Assembly: GCA_035764005.1 (NCBI GenBank)
Contig: DASTZZ010000115.1
Span: 82,570-146,569 of the forward strand
DNA: 64,000 nucleotides
Source: Terriglobales bacterium
Lineage (GTDB): Bacteria > Acidobacteriota > Terriglobia > Terriglobales > Acidobacteriaceae
Direction of reading: 5' to 3'
Under the pieces are notes generated by a model. It saw only the letters and a program-made list of their open reading frames with translations. It had not been told where the DNA came from and did no database searches. This document shows, piece after piece, positions 1 through 7,083 of this stretch (positions are counted from its first letter, which is position 1; each line of letters begins with the position of its first letter). The position numbers and the translations under genes are program-made.

Positions 1-747
1 TAACGCTCCTTTGACGTAGCTCTTTGAGGCTTGAACCGCTTCGGTCAGCGGGAGTCCCTGCGCCAGATTGCATGCCAACGAGGCCGAAAACGCACACCCG
101 GTTCCATGGGTATTCATGGTTGCGATCTTCTCGCCAACGAAGGTTCGACATGCCACGCCGCCGTTGGGCTCCGATTCGGCGAGCAAGTCAGTCGCATCGT
201 CGAGATGGCCCCCGGTTATCACTACCGATTTCGCGCCTCCCCGGACCAGGATGCCGGCCGCCTCCCTCATGGAAGGTAGGTCGCGAACTGGCACTCCGGC
301 CAGGAAACCTGCCTCTTCGAGGTTCGGCGTGATCACATCAGCGGAGGCAAAAAGTCGACGCTGGAGAACCTCCCAGCCGGTCCCGTCAAGCAGTTCAGTG
401 CCTGAAGATGACCGCAACACTGGATCAAGCACGACATTGGGCAAACGGAACGACTTGAGAAAGTCGGCCACCGTCTCAGCGATTTCCCCAGATCCCAGCA
501 TGCCTATTTTCACGGCAGCGGGCGGAACGTCGGCGATCAGGGTTTCCAAAGTCTCCCAAACCAGCGTCGGATCGACCGGCTGAACCCGACTGACTCCCTG
601 GGTGCTTTGGACGGTTAGAGCAGTGATGCAGGCGATCCCATATAGATGATGGGCCGCGATGGTCTTCAGATCGGCCGTGATGCCGGCACCCGAGGAGGGG
701 TCAAAACCGGCAATGGTCAGAACGACTTTCGGCGGATCTTCGCTCAT
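1..747 (-). CDS. thiD: Hydroxymethylpyrimidine/phosphomethylpyrimidine kinase, 3' end cut by window edge
   Basis: Phosphorylates HMP and HMP-phosphate for thiamin diphosphate synthesis, in the cytoplasm. The frame opens at ATG 747 and stays open for 249 codons to the window edge; the family is usually about 265 residues, so only the extreme C-terminus is missing. The N-terminus reads VVLTIAGFDPSSGAGI, the ribokinase-fold substrate loop of ThiD. KIGMLGS follows about 80 residues in, and NTHGTGC (about residues 212-218) is the anion-hole motif with the catalytic cysteine. No Shine-Dalgarno is obvious; an AT-rich stretch lies just before the start. I see no TPP riboswitch in the 250 bases upstream. 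Confidence 0.93.
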   Translation of the reverse strand, partial: MSEDPPKVVLTIAGFDPSSGAGITADLKTIAAHHLYGIACITALTVQSTQGVSRVQPVDPTLVWETLETLIADVPPAAVKIGMLGSGEIAETVADFLKSFRLPNVVLDPVLRSSSGTELLDGTGWEVLQRRLFASADVITPNLEEAGFLAGVPVRDLPSMREAAGILVRGGAKSVVITGGHLDDATDLLAESEPNGGVACRTFVGEKIATMNTHGTGCAFSASLACNLAQGLPLTEAVQASKSYVKGAL

Positions 748-952
748 GCAGAGGTAAATATAACAAAACAAGCCCGCTAAAGCTCTGTTTTTGACCGTGT
801 ACAGGTGCAACTCTCGACAGGCCCGGGGAGCTCTAAATTCGGAGCGTTCGCCACCGTCAAACCGCCGAATTGGGAACCACAACTGATGCAAAAATGCAAC
901 AGTTATTTTCGCGTTCTTAAAATAAAAAGTAACGACAGCTGCTTTGTTTTCT

Positions 953-958
953 TATAAT
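953..958 (+). promoter_or_regulatory. Probable -10 element of the rlpA-like gene
   Basis: A perfect TATAAT lies about 40 bases before the proposed start, at the end of an AT-rich stretch. No good -35 hexamer is found at 17-18 bases spacing, so this rests on the -10 alone. Confidence 0.45.
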
Positions 959-999
959 TACTGCAGGCGAATCGGAGAGAATTGATTCGGGAGTTTAAG

Positions 1000-1503
1000 G
1001 TGAAACGCGTACACAAAGTCGTGCTTAACACCATCGCCGTCGGAGCATTTGTCTCCGGCTCGATGGCTGCGTCTGCGCCTACTCGTTCTGATCATGAGAT
1101 TACTCCAAACGCTCAGCCGAGTCAGCGCACGGAAGTACACAAACCAACGCGCGTGAAGCGCACCAAGCCCTTCGACGTAGGCACTGCTTCCTGGTATGGA
1201 TCCTATTTTGAAGGTAGGCCGACCGCCAGTGGCGAGCCGTACGATATGTACGAGCTCACCGCCGCGCATCGCACGCTGCGGCTCGGCACGTGGGTGAAGG
1301 TCACCAACCTTCGCAACCACCGCTGGGTTCTGGTTCGGATCAATGACCGCGGCCCGGTACCAACCGATCGAATCATCGACCTCTCCTACGGAGCCGCCAG
1401 GATTCTTAAAATGAGCGGTCGCGGGCTAGCCAAAGTCCGACTCGATGTAGTCGAAACGCCAGAAGCGACCTCCGATCTGGCAATGCTCAACTCCCCTCGA
1501 TAA
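1000..1503 (+). CDS. rlpA: RlpA-like septal/cell-wall double-psi beta-barrel protein
   Basis: RlpA proteins are exported and act on peptidoglycan, in some bacteria as lytic transglycosylases on stripped glycan. The N-terminus (KRVHKVVLNTIAVGAF and on) is a signal peptide. The double-psi barrel follows at about residues 55-155, with GTASWYGSYFEGRPTASGE, an LGTWVKVTNL strand and the conserved INDRGP loop then DLSYGAA. At 167 residues it is a minimal version without the C-terminal SPOR domain. GTG 1000 is chosen because GGGAG sits six bases before it; TTG 982 is an in-frame alternative adding six residues. Catalysis cannot be judged from sequence alone. Confidence 0.85.
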   Translation: MKRVHKVVLNTIAVGAFVSGSMAASAPTRSDHEITPNAQPSQRTEVHKPTRVKRTKPFDVGTASWYGSYFEGRPTASGEPYDMYELTAAHRTLRLGTWVKVTNLRNHRWVLVRINDRGPVPTDRIIDLSYGAARILKMSGRGLAKVRLDVVETPEATSDLAMLNSPR

Positions 1504-1600
1504 TTCCCAAGTGGCTCAATACCTCCGCGGTAGCAGGACGGGTGTGTCTGCATTGACTTCTTGACCCATCCGTTACCGCGGACGGTACTGACTTTCGCGC

Positions 1601-1606
1601 TAGAAT
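1601..1606 (+). promoter_or_regulatory. -10 hexamer placed for a leaderless pyrF transcript
   Basis: TAGAAT ends six bases before the GTG start of pyrF and no Shine-Dalgarno is present. Transcription from this box would begin at or next to the start codon. No clear -35 is seen. Confidence 0.4.
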
Positions 1607-1612
1607 GCCAGC

Positions 1613-2359
1613 GTGACCTCCCCAAAAGACCGCCTGATCGTCGCCTTGGACGTGCCTTCCGCCGTCGATGCGCAGGAGATCGTCTATGAGCTCGGCGACT
1701 CGGTTTCCTTCTACAAGGTCGGTCTTCAGCTCTTCACCGCTGAGGGGCCAAAGATCGTTTCTGAGCTGGTCAACTCCGGGCGCAAAGTCTTCCTCGACCT
1801 GAAACTCCACGACATCCCGAACACCGTGGCCGGAGCCGTCAAGGCGGCTTCCGAGTTGGGTGTCACCATGCTCACGGTTCATGCTGCAGGAGGAAGCAAG
1901 ATGCTGACGGTAGCCACTGAAGCCGCAAAGCAAGCTCCGCAGCCTTTAACTATCTTGGCTGTGACCGTGCTCACCAGCTTGGCACAAGAGGACCTTCGAG
2001 AATCAGGAGTGCAAGGCTCCATGCCCGATCAGGTTCTGCGGCTGGCGATGTTGGCGAAGTCGACGGGATGTGGCGGGATTGTCAGTTCGCCGCAGGAATC
2101 TAAGAAGCTGCGCTCCGCGCTGGGTCCGGAGATGGCGATCGTGACTCCCGGCATCCGTCCAGTGGGAGCAAATCTCGGCGATCAATCTCGTGTGGCGACG
2201 CCCACTGCAGCCATCCAGGCGGGAGCATCGCATATCGTCGTAGGACGTCCAATACTTTCCGCCCCGAACCGCAATGAGGCAGCGGCCGCAATCGTCCGCG
2301 AGCTGAGCTCGGCGCTGCGCACGGCAGAAATGGAAATGGCCGGCATGCGGCCGGCCTGA
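1613..2359 (+). CDS. pyrF: Orotidine 5'-phosphate decarboxylase
   Basis: Last step of de novo UMP synthesis: decarboxylates OMP. The 248-residue length matches the short bacterial group. RLIVALDVPS at the N-terminus carries the first substrate-binding Asp, YKVGLQLF the Lys, and VFLDLKLHDIPNT the catalytic Asp-Lys-Asp array. TPGIRP and VVGRPI near the C-terminus form the phosphate-binding end of the barrel. The start is GTG 1613, with no ribosome-binding site and a TAGAAT box immediately upstream. The stop lies inside a GC-rich dyad (GCCGGC repeats) that lacks a T-run. Confidence 0.96.
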   Translation: MTSPKDRLIVALDVPSAVDAQEIVYELGDSVSFYKVGLQLFTAEGPKIVSELVNSGRKVFLDLKLHDIPNTVAGAVKAASELGVTMLTVHAAGGSKMLTVATEAAKQAPQPLTILAVTVLTSLAQEDLRESGVQGSMPDQVLRLAMLAKSTGCGGIVSSPQESKKLRSALGPEMAIVTPGIRPVGANLGDQSRVATPTAAIQAGASHIVVGRPILSAPNRNEAAAAIVRELSSALRTAEMEMAGMRPA

Positions 2360-2377
2360 TCCAATCTCGAAAGCCCG

Positions 2378-2557
2378 CTAGAGCTTTTCGTAAAACTCGC
2401 ACGCTGAGCAAGAGATGAATACCCCTCCGCCCACACCGCGTTCGCGATCTTTCACCCGCTTCACAATGCGGGTCGGCTTGCCGCACTTGGGGCAATCCGT
2501 GCTCTTGGATGTGTCCATGACCTTCTTACGGTCCGCTGTCTTGGCGATCTTTGCCAT
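2378..2557 (-). CDS. Small zinc-ribbon protein, 59 residues
   Basis: A short basic protein with CPKC near residues 22-25 and CSAC near residues 50-53, two knuckles that would bind one zinc. The sequence between them (GKPTRIVKRVKDRERGVGGG) is Arg/Lys rich, as in nucleic-acid-associated ribbons. It runs MAKIAKTADR... to ...CEFYEKL. It is convergent with pyrF, its stop 18 bases past the pyrF stop. Small ribbons of this layout (topoisomerase C-terminal type or FmdB-like) are common in bacteria, but I cannot name a family. Coding is supported by the metal-ligand spacing and the ATG start. Confidence 0.7.
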   Translation of the reverse strand: MAKIAKTADRKKVMDTSKSTDCPKCGKPTRIVKRVKDRERGVGGGVFISCSACEFYEKL

Positions 2558-2655
2558 GTCTTATTGGTGACTCCAGAAAGGAAATTACGTTCTTATTGTA
2601 CGCGAGGAAATCAGTTCGCCGAGCGTCAATCAGGGGAAGCAGAAGCCAAAACCTG

Positions 2656-2690
2656 ACGCGGATTTCGCGGATTGGACGCGGATCAACGCA
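2656..2690. repeat. Short intergenic repeat rich in CGCGGAT
   Basis: GACGCGGATTTCGCGGATTG followed by GACGCGGATCAACGC: three CGCGGAT words in 35 bases. Repeats of this type are frequent between genes in related genomes as far as I recall. An incomplete inverted counterpart (ATCCGCGGGCG) lies near 2771. Confidence 0.35.
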
Positions 2691-2844
2691 GAGGTTTGAA
2701 ATGAGATCGTTCACTCCAGAAACACCAATGCCGTTTTGCATTGGAATTAGCAATGTGAAGATCCCCTAGATCCGCGGGCGAAGCATCCACGCAACCCCGT
2801 CAGATTTGCAATTTGGATTTATTTCACTTCGCCCGATCACCCGA

Positions 2845-4080
2845 TTACTTTGGATCGACCGGCGGCAAGGATCCGGCCCCAGGCAACGGCGCATCCGGAG
2901 AACTAGTCGTTGGACTCTGCGGATTCTGCGCGGGTCCGGTCTGTGCTGCGCCCGTCGTCGTCGGTGCTGGCTTCGTTCCCCATTCCGGCTCTTGCGTCGA
3001 TCCTCCAGCCGGAATCGGCTTCGAACCTAGCTCGCCCGGCATCGTCGATGCAGCCTTCTGATCCTCGGGCTCCTCGCCCGCACGACGCAGTGTTGGAGGC
3101 TTCGGCGGTTTCTTGGCTTCCGCAGTCTGGGTCTGTTCGGGTTGCGCCGCTGTTGCCGTTTGCGGTGAGTTGGGATCGATCATCGTCGCCGCGCCGGTTA
3201 CGGCGTTTACCTTCACCTCGCGCGCGGTCTTGATCGTGGTCTCGCCGCCAACCTGGCTGTGCTCCACGCGAATGACCTCTTCGTTCACGAAGCGAATAAA
3301 CTGCACATCCCCCGGCGGCTCGCCATAGATCCATTCTTCGTAATCGACATTGTTGTCAGACTCGCGAATGCGCTTCGGTGGACGGCCGAGAGCGTCGATC
3401 ACCATCTCCTTGCTCATCCCAACCAGCGCCTCATGGTTCTGGATCGAGGTCTTCAGCTTCGGTGGAAGCGTGTCGAGGTATGCCTGCGTGGGCGATTTCA
3501 CAGAAAAATCGATAACTGGCTCGAGCAGCTTTTTCACATCTGCGGTAGTCATCTCCGGGACATACTTCGGGAAGACCAGCGACAGCGTGCATCCGGGGTT
3601 GGCAGCGCCCTTTTCCTGATGGATCGGAGTCATTCCACCGCCGCCGCCCACTTCGATGTGATCGTACCAATGCCCTTTGCGCCTAGATCCGCCATTAATG
3701 TCGAACACGATCTCGCTGCCCTTGATTACGACATCCGTGATTTGCAGCTTGTCGCCCGGACGCGCCGCAGGGCCGTTCGCTGCCACCTGCATCATGATGG
3801 CCTGATCGTCCGGGGAAATCTGGCCCGAGGTGGTCAGTTGAAGTCCCTTATCGCCTTTGGGAAAGAGCTTCTTCGCAAATCCAAACTCCGCCTGCAAGGT
3901 GCGGATCAGTTCAATGCGGGTTTGCTTCGAGACCGGCGGACGCCCCTGCAAGTCAGGCGGCAATTCAGTCGGTTTGGCTGCAGCTTTGGCTGGTTCCTTA
4001 TCTGGCGTTGTAATCGTTACTTGCCCATAAGTGAGCGAAGCGAAGATCAACAGGGAACAGAGTAGGCGGAAGTACTTCAT
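2845..4080 (-). CDS. Secreted protein of unknown function, Pro/Ala-rich C-terminus
   Basis: I do not recognise a family. ATG 4080 (MKYFRLLCSLLIFASLTYGQ) starts a clear signal peptide and has GAGG five bases upstream; an upstream in-frame start would add 13 residues that spoil it. The mature protein (about 390 residues) has a central folded part with IEVGGGGGMTPIHQEKG and LEPVIDFSVKSPTQAYL. A segment around GMSKEMVIDALGRPPKRIRE resembles the SmpA/OmlA-type motif seen in outer-membrane assembly lipoproteins. The last ~130 residues are low-complexity Pro/Ala/Thr/Gln. Likely an envelope protein; the SmpA resemblance is a suggestion only. Confidence 0.75.
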   Translation of the reverse strand: MKYFRLLCSLLIFASLTYGQVTITTPDKEPAKAAAKPTELPPDLQGRPPVSKQTRIELIRTLQAEFGFAKKLFPKGDKGLQLTTSGQISPDDQAIMMQVAANGPAARPGDKLQITDVVIKGSEIVFDINGGSRRKGHWYDHIEVGGGGGMTPIHQEKGAANPGCTLSLVFPKYVPEMTTADVKKLLEPVIDFSVKSPTQAYLDTLPPKLKTSIQNHEALVGMSKEMVIDALGRPPKRIRESDNNVDYEEWIYGEPPGDVQFIRFVNEEVIRVEHSQVGGETTIKTAREVKVNAVTGAATMIDPNSPQTATAAQPEQTQTAEAKKPPKPPTLRRAGEEPEDQKAASTMPGELGSKPIPAGGSTQEPEWGTKPAPTTTGAAQTGPAQNPQSPTTSSPDAPLPGAGSLPPVDPK

Positions 4081-4228
4081 AAAAGCCTCGGGACGAAACG
4101 GGCAGCCGCAAGTACTCACATTCTTTTGGATGCGCCGCTGGGCCTATGATTCGCCTGTTTCTGCAGAAAAGCAATATCCACATGCGCCAGAGTTGGCGAG
4201 TTACCATAGCTCTGCAGGAGGTCCTGGC

Positions 4229-4648
4229 ATGAGCTTCACCCCCGACGACGTTCGCAGAAATGCCGACTACTTCGCTCACAAGCTGCACGCCGAGAAGCAG
4301 CGCAATGACGTGCTCAAAGCGGTGGAAGGCAGCGGCAAGTACGATTTCGTGCTCCTCGACACGCGCGGCCGCGACGCCTTCAACAGCGGCCATATTCCCG
4401 GCGCCTGGCTGGTTCCCGATTCAGGAATTGACCAGATCGCCTCTACCCTTCCCAAAGACAAGGAAATCGTGACCTACTGCTGGAGTCATGATTGACAGCT
4501 CTCCGCAAAAGCAGCTTTGCAGTTGGCAAAGCAAGGATTCTTCGCCAAGGAAATGAACGTCGGCTGGAAAGAGTGGACTTACAACCGCCATCCCACGCAC
4601 CAGGAGAAAGTCGGCGCGGATGGCGTTCATTGCTCGTGCAGTAAATAG
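4229..4648 (+). CDS. Rhodanese-domain protein with in-frame TGA: candidate selenoprotein
   Basis: ATG 4229 has a strong AGGAGG seven bases upstream. The 88 codons to TGA 4493-4495 encode a single rhodanese domain: FVLLDTRGRDAFNSGHIPGAW, then EIVTYCWSHD. The same frame continues past the TGA for 50 more codons to TAG 4646, giving the rest of the fold: QLSAKAALQLAKQGF, the typical rhodanese ending VGWKEW, and a terminal CSC. Total 139 residues if TGA is read. The TGA lies in the active-site loop, C-W-S-H-D-X, where I recall related proteins having a second Cys. A perfect seven-pair hairpin follows the TGA (4514-4532). No frameshift is needed. Alternatives are a nonsense mutation or a sequencing error; the selenocysteine machinery is not in this window. 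Confidence 0.7.
4493..4532 (+). promoter_or_regulatory. Candidate bacterial SECIS element following the in-frame TGA
   Basis: After TGA 4493-4495 there are 18 bases, then GCTTTGC (4514-4520), loop AGTTG (4521-4525) and the perfect complement GCAAAGC (4526-4532). Bacterial SECIS hairpins lie inside the coding region just after the UGA, with a small apical loop about 16-37 bases downstream holding a G in its first two positions. Here the loop starts 26 bases after the TGA and its second base is G. Confidence 0.65.
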
Positions 4649-4705
4649 TACCTAACCGAACCGCCGCCGATTCCGAGATCCTTAGGTGAGCGCCGATTGC
4701 TCTGA

Positions 4706-4815
4706 CCGGGGTTAACACGAAGGTCACGAAGTTTGGAAAGCAAGTTCACGAAGATAGTTTGCGATTTCTCCGTGACCTTGACATTCAAACTTCGTGACCT
4801 TCGTGTTAACCCCGG
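4706..4815. repeat. 29-bp perfect inverted repeat, CACGAAGG family
   Basis: Arm 4706-4734 (beginning CCGGGGTTAACACGAAGG) is perfectly complementary to 4787-4815, around a 52-base centre that itself carries TTCACGAAG and CCGTGACC. It lies between the rhodanese gene and the GH20 gene and could fold as a long hairpin in RNA. Other members are at 14051, 15904 and 46953. Confidence 0.85.
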
Positions 4816-4861
4816 GTGTTTTCGTTCGTGCCGACAGCCTTCTTTGATACCCTTTCTCCCG

Positions 4862-6901
4862 ATGAAATTCCTTTGCGTGCTGTTACTGTTCCCTGCGGCC
4901 CTGCTGTTCGCTCAACAACCCACGACAACTTCAACTCAACAAGGCCCGCCGTGGAACCTGATGCCCGTGCCTGCCAAGATTCAGCCGGGCACCGGACAAT
5001 GGCTCGTCAATCAGGCGCTCACGATTTCCATTAGCGGCGCCGACGATCCTCGGGTGCACTCTGCTGCAGTTCGCTTCGTCGATCGCCTTTCGCGCGCTAC
5101 CGGCATTCCTCTGCGCTACCAATCCGCCGAGGAAGGCAAGGCGACGGTCGCGATCCACTGCGATAAGCCTGGCGAAAAAATACAGAAGCTCGGTGAAGAC
5201 GAATCCTACGTTCTCGACGTCAGCGACTCCGGGGCGAAGCTCACAGCGCCAAATCCGTTAGGCTTGATTCATGGGCTGCAAACGTTATTGCAACTAGTCG
5301 AGCCAAGCCAGCAAGGATTCGCCGCGCCCGCCGTCCACATCGAAGATGCACCGCGCTTTCCCTGGCGCGGATTGCTGCTCGACGCATGCCGCCACTGGAT
5401 GCCGATGGACGTGGTCAAACGCACCCTCGATGGCCTCGAAGCCGTGAAGATGAACGTCCTGCACTTCCATCTGAGCGAGTACCAGGCGTTCCGCATCGAG
5501 AGCAAGAAATTCCCAAAACTGCAAGAGATGGGCTCCAATGGCCTCTATTACACGCAGGACGAAATCAAAGAGATCATTGCCTATGCGCGCGATCGCGGCA
5601 TCCGCGTGATGCCTGAATTCGACATGCCCGGACACAGCACCAGCTGGTTCGTCGGCTATCCCGAATTGGCATCCGGCCCCGGACCGTATGAACTCGAAAA
5701 ACATTGGGGCGTCTTCGATCCGGCCATGGACCCGACCAAGGAATCGACATATAAGTTCCTGGAAAAGTTCATTGGCGAAATGGCCGAGCTCTTCCCCGAC
5801 GACTTCTTTCACCTCGGCGGCGACGAGGTCAACGGCAAGCAGTGGGACCGCAATCCGGAAATTCAGAGCTTCATGAAATCCCACAACATGAAGACCAATG
5901 CCGATCTGCAGACCTACTTCAACCAGCACGTGGTGAAAATCATCGAGAAGCACAAGAAGACCCCGGTCGGCTGGGATGAGGTCCTCACGCCCGACCTGCC
6001 GAAGGACGTGGTCGTTCAGTCGTGGCGCGGGCCGGAGTCAGAAGCAAAGGCCGTGCAGGACGGCCATCGCGCCCTGCTCTCGAATGGCTACTACCTCGAT
6101 CTCGCCCAATCGGCGGAGAAGCACTACGCGGTCGACCCGCTCGGCGGAGCCGCAGCGCAGCTTTCTCCTGAACAGCAGAAGATGATTCTCGGCGGCGAAG
6201 CCTGTATGTGGTCGGAGATGGTCGATGCAGAGAACGTGGATTCGCGCATATGGCCGCGCAATGCTGCCGTAGCCGAGCGATTGTGGTCGCCTGGCGACGT
6301 TCGCGACGTCAACTCGATGTATCAGCGCATGCAGGTTCTGAGCGAGCGCCTCGATACGCTAGGCCTCACGCACCATTCCGCTCTGCGCACCATGCAGGAG
6401 CGGCTCGCGCCGGAGCATGTTGATGCTTTGCGCATTCTCGGCAACGCTGTTGAACCGGCAAAAGGCTACGCTCGCGCGAGCAGCCATCGCTACGACGTCG
6501 ATGCGCCACTGAATCACCTTCCCGATTCGGTACCGCCGGAGAGCTTCGAGTCACGCAAGTTTTCGCAGCTCATCGACCGCATCGTCGCGGGTAGTCCGTC
6601 ACCAGATGACGTAGCGCAAGCGCGCGATTTGATGACGGCATGGAAGACCAACCACGATCGCCTTGCTGCAGCATTGCAGAATGAGCTGCTGGCAGAAGAT
6701 GCACCGGTCTCTCAGAATCTGACGACTGCCGGAACAATCGGCCTGCAGGCGTTAGATCTGTTCACCTCGCACTCAGCCCCGCAGCCAGGCTGGGCCGATC
6801 AGCAGATCGCACAGCTCGAACAGATGAAGAAGCCGCAATCAGAATTGTTGCTGATGATCGTGCCGGGAGTGGAGAAGCTGGTGCAAAGCTTGGGACGTTG
6901 A
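4862..6901 (+). CDS. Secreted beta-N-acetylhexosaminidase, GH20
   Basis: Removes terminal GlcNAc/GalNAc from chitin oligomers, glycans or peptidoglycan fragments by substrate-assisted catalysis. ATG 4862 gives MKFLCVLLLFPAALLFAQQ, a signal peptide. The GH20 N-terminal beta domain spans about residues 35-155 and the barrel about 160-520. FRGL-type entry is WRGLLLDACRHWMP; MPEFDMPGHS is conserved; the catalytic Asp-Glu pair in FHLGGDEVNG is D321-E322. GWDEVL and a GGEACMWSE strand close the active site. The remaining ~150 residues are helical and family-typical. 679 residues. An in-frame extension upstream runs through the repeat and is rejected. Confidence 0.94.
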   Translation: MKFLCVLLLFPAALLFAQQPTTTSTQQGPPWNLMPVPAKIQPGTGQWLVNQALTISISGADDPRVHSAAVRFVDRLSRATGIPLRYQSAEEGKATVAIHCDKPGEKIQKLGEDESYVLDVSDSGAKLTAPNPLGLIHGLQTLLQLVEPSQQGFAAPAVHIEDAPRFPWRGLLLDACRHWMPMDVVKRTLDGLEAVKMNVLHFHLSEYQAFRIESKKFPKLQEMGSNGLYYTQDEIKEIIAYARDRGIRVMPEFDMPGHSTSWFVGYPELASGPGPYELEKHWGVFDPAMDPTKESTYKFLEKFIGEMAELFPDDFFHLGGDEVNGKQWDRNPEIQSFMKSHNMKTNADLQTYFNQHVVKIIEKHKKTPVGWDEVLTPDLPKDVVVQSWRGPESEAKAVQDGHRALLSNGYYLDLAQSAEKHYAVDPLGGAAAQLSPEQQKMILGGEACMWSEMVDAENVDSRIWPRNAAVAERLWSPGDVRDVNSMYQRMQVLSERLDTLGLTHHSALRTMQERLAPEHVDALRILGNAVEPAKGYARASSHRYDVDAPLNHLPDSVPPESFESRKFSQLIDRIVAGSPSPDDVAQARDLMTAWKTNHDRLAAALQNELLAEDAPVSQNLTTAGTIGLQALDLFTSHSAPQPGWADQQIAQLEQMKKPQSELLLMIVPGVEKLVQSLGR

Positions 6902-6913
6902 CCTCTGCGCCTT

Positions 6914-7008
6914 GTCATTCCGAGCGAAGCGAGGAATCCCTATCTCTACCCATCCCGCATGGGAGTGGATAGGGATTCCTCGCCGCACAAACCGCGGCTC
7001 GGAATGAC
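6914..7008. repeat. Interspersed inverted repeat, GGAATCCCTAT family (copy 1)
   Basis: Outer arms GTCATTCCGAG (6914-6924) and CTCGGAATGAC (6998-7008); inner arms GAGGAATCCCTAT (6931-6943) and ATAGGGATTCCTC (6969-6981). The nested symmetry would give a long cruciform or hairpin between the GH20 gene and alaS. Copies 2 and 3 are at 39466 and 63439. Confidence 0.85.
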
Positions 7009-7020
7009 AAAACGACCGCA

Positions 7021-7049
7021 TTCCTCCGTGCCTCCGTGTCTCCGTGGTG
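7021..7049. repeat. Half-copy of the CTCCGTG-type repeat
   Basis: TTCCTCCGTGCCTCCGTGTC and then TCCGTGGTG: three CTCCGTG words, like one arm of the elements at 14256-14285 and 16015-16046, without a partner arm nearby. It lies within 65 bases of the alaS start. Confidence 0.5.
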
Positions 7050-7083
7050 AAAATGGATCCCTTGCTAAACTAAATAGATTCCT

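Noticed and set aside
748..960. TPP riboswitch upstream of thiD
   Set aside because: None of the conserved CUGAGA or ACCUGA text is found.
3259..4065. Plus-strand frame opposite the secreted unknown
   Set aside because: The minus-strand gene has a signal peptide and ribosome-binding site; the other does not.
4229..4495. Simple truncated rhodanese ending at TGA
   Set aside because: It would lack the helix and C-terminal strand that the downstream frame supplies in register, and the hairpin would be unexplained; kept as the alternative.
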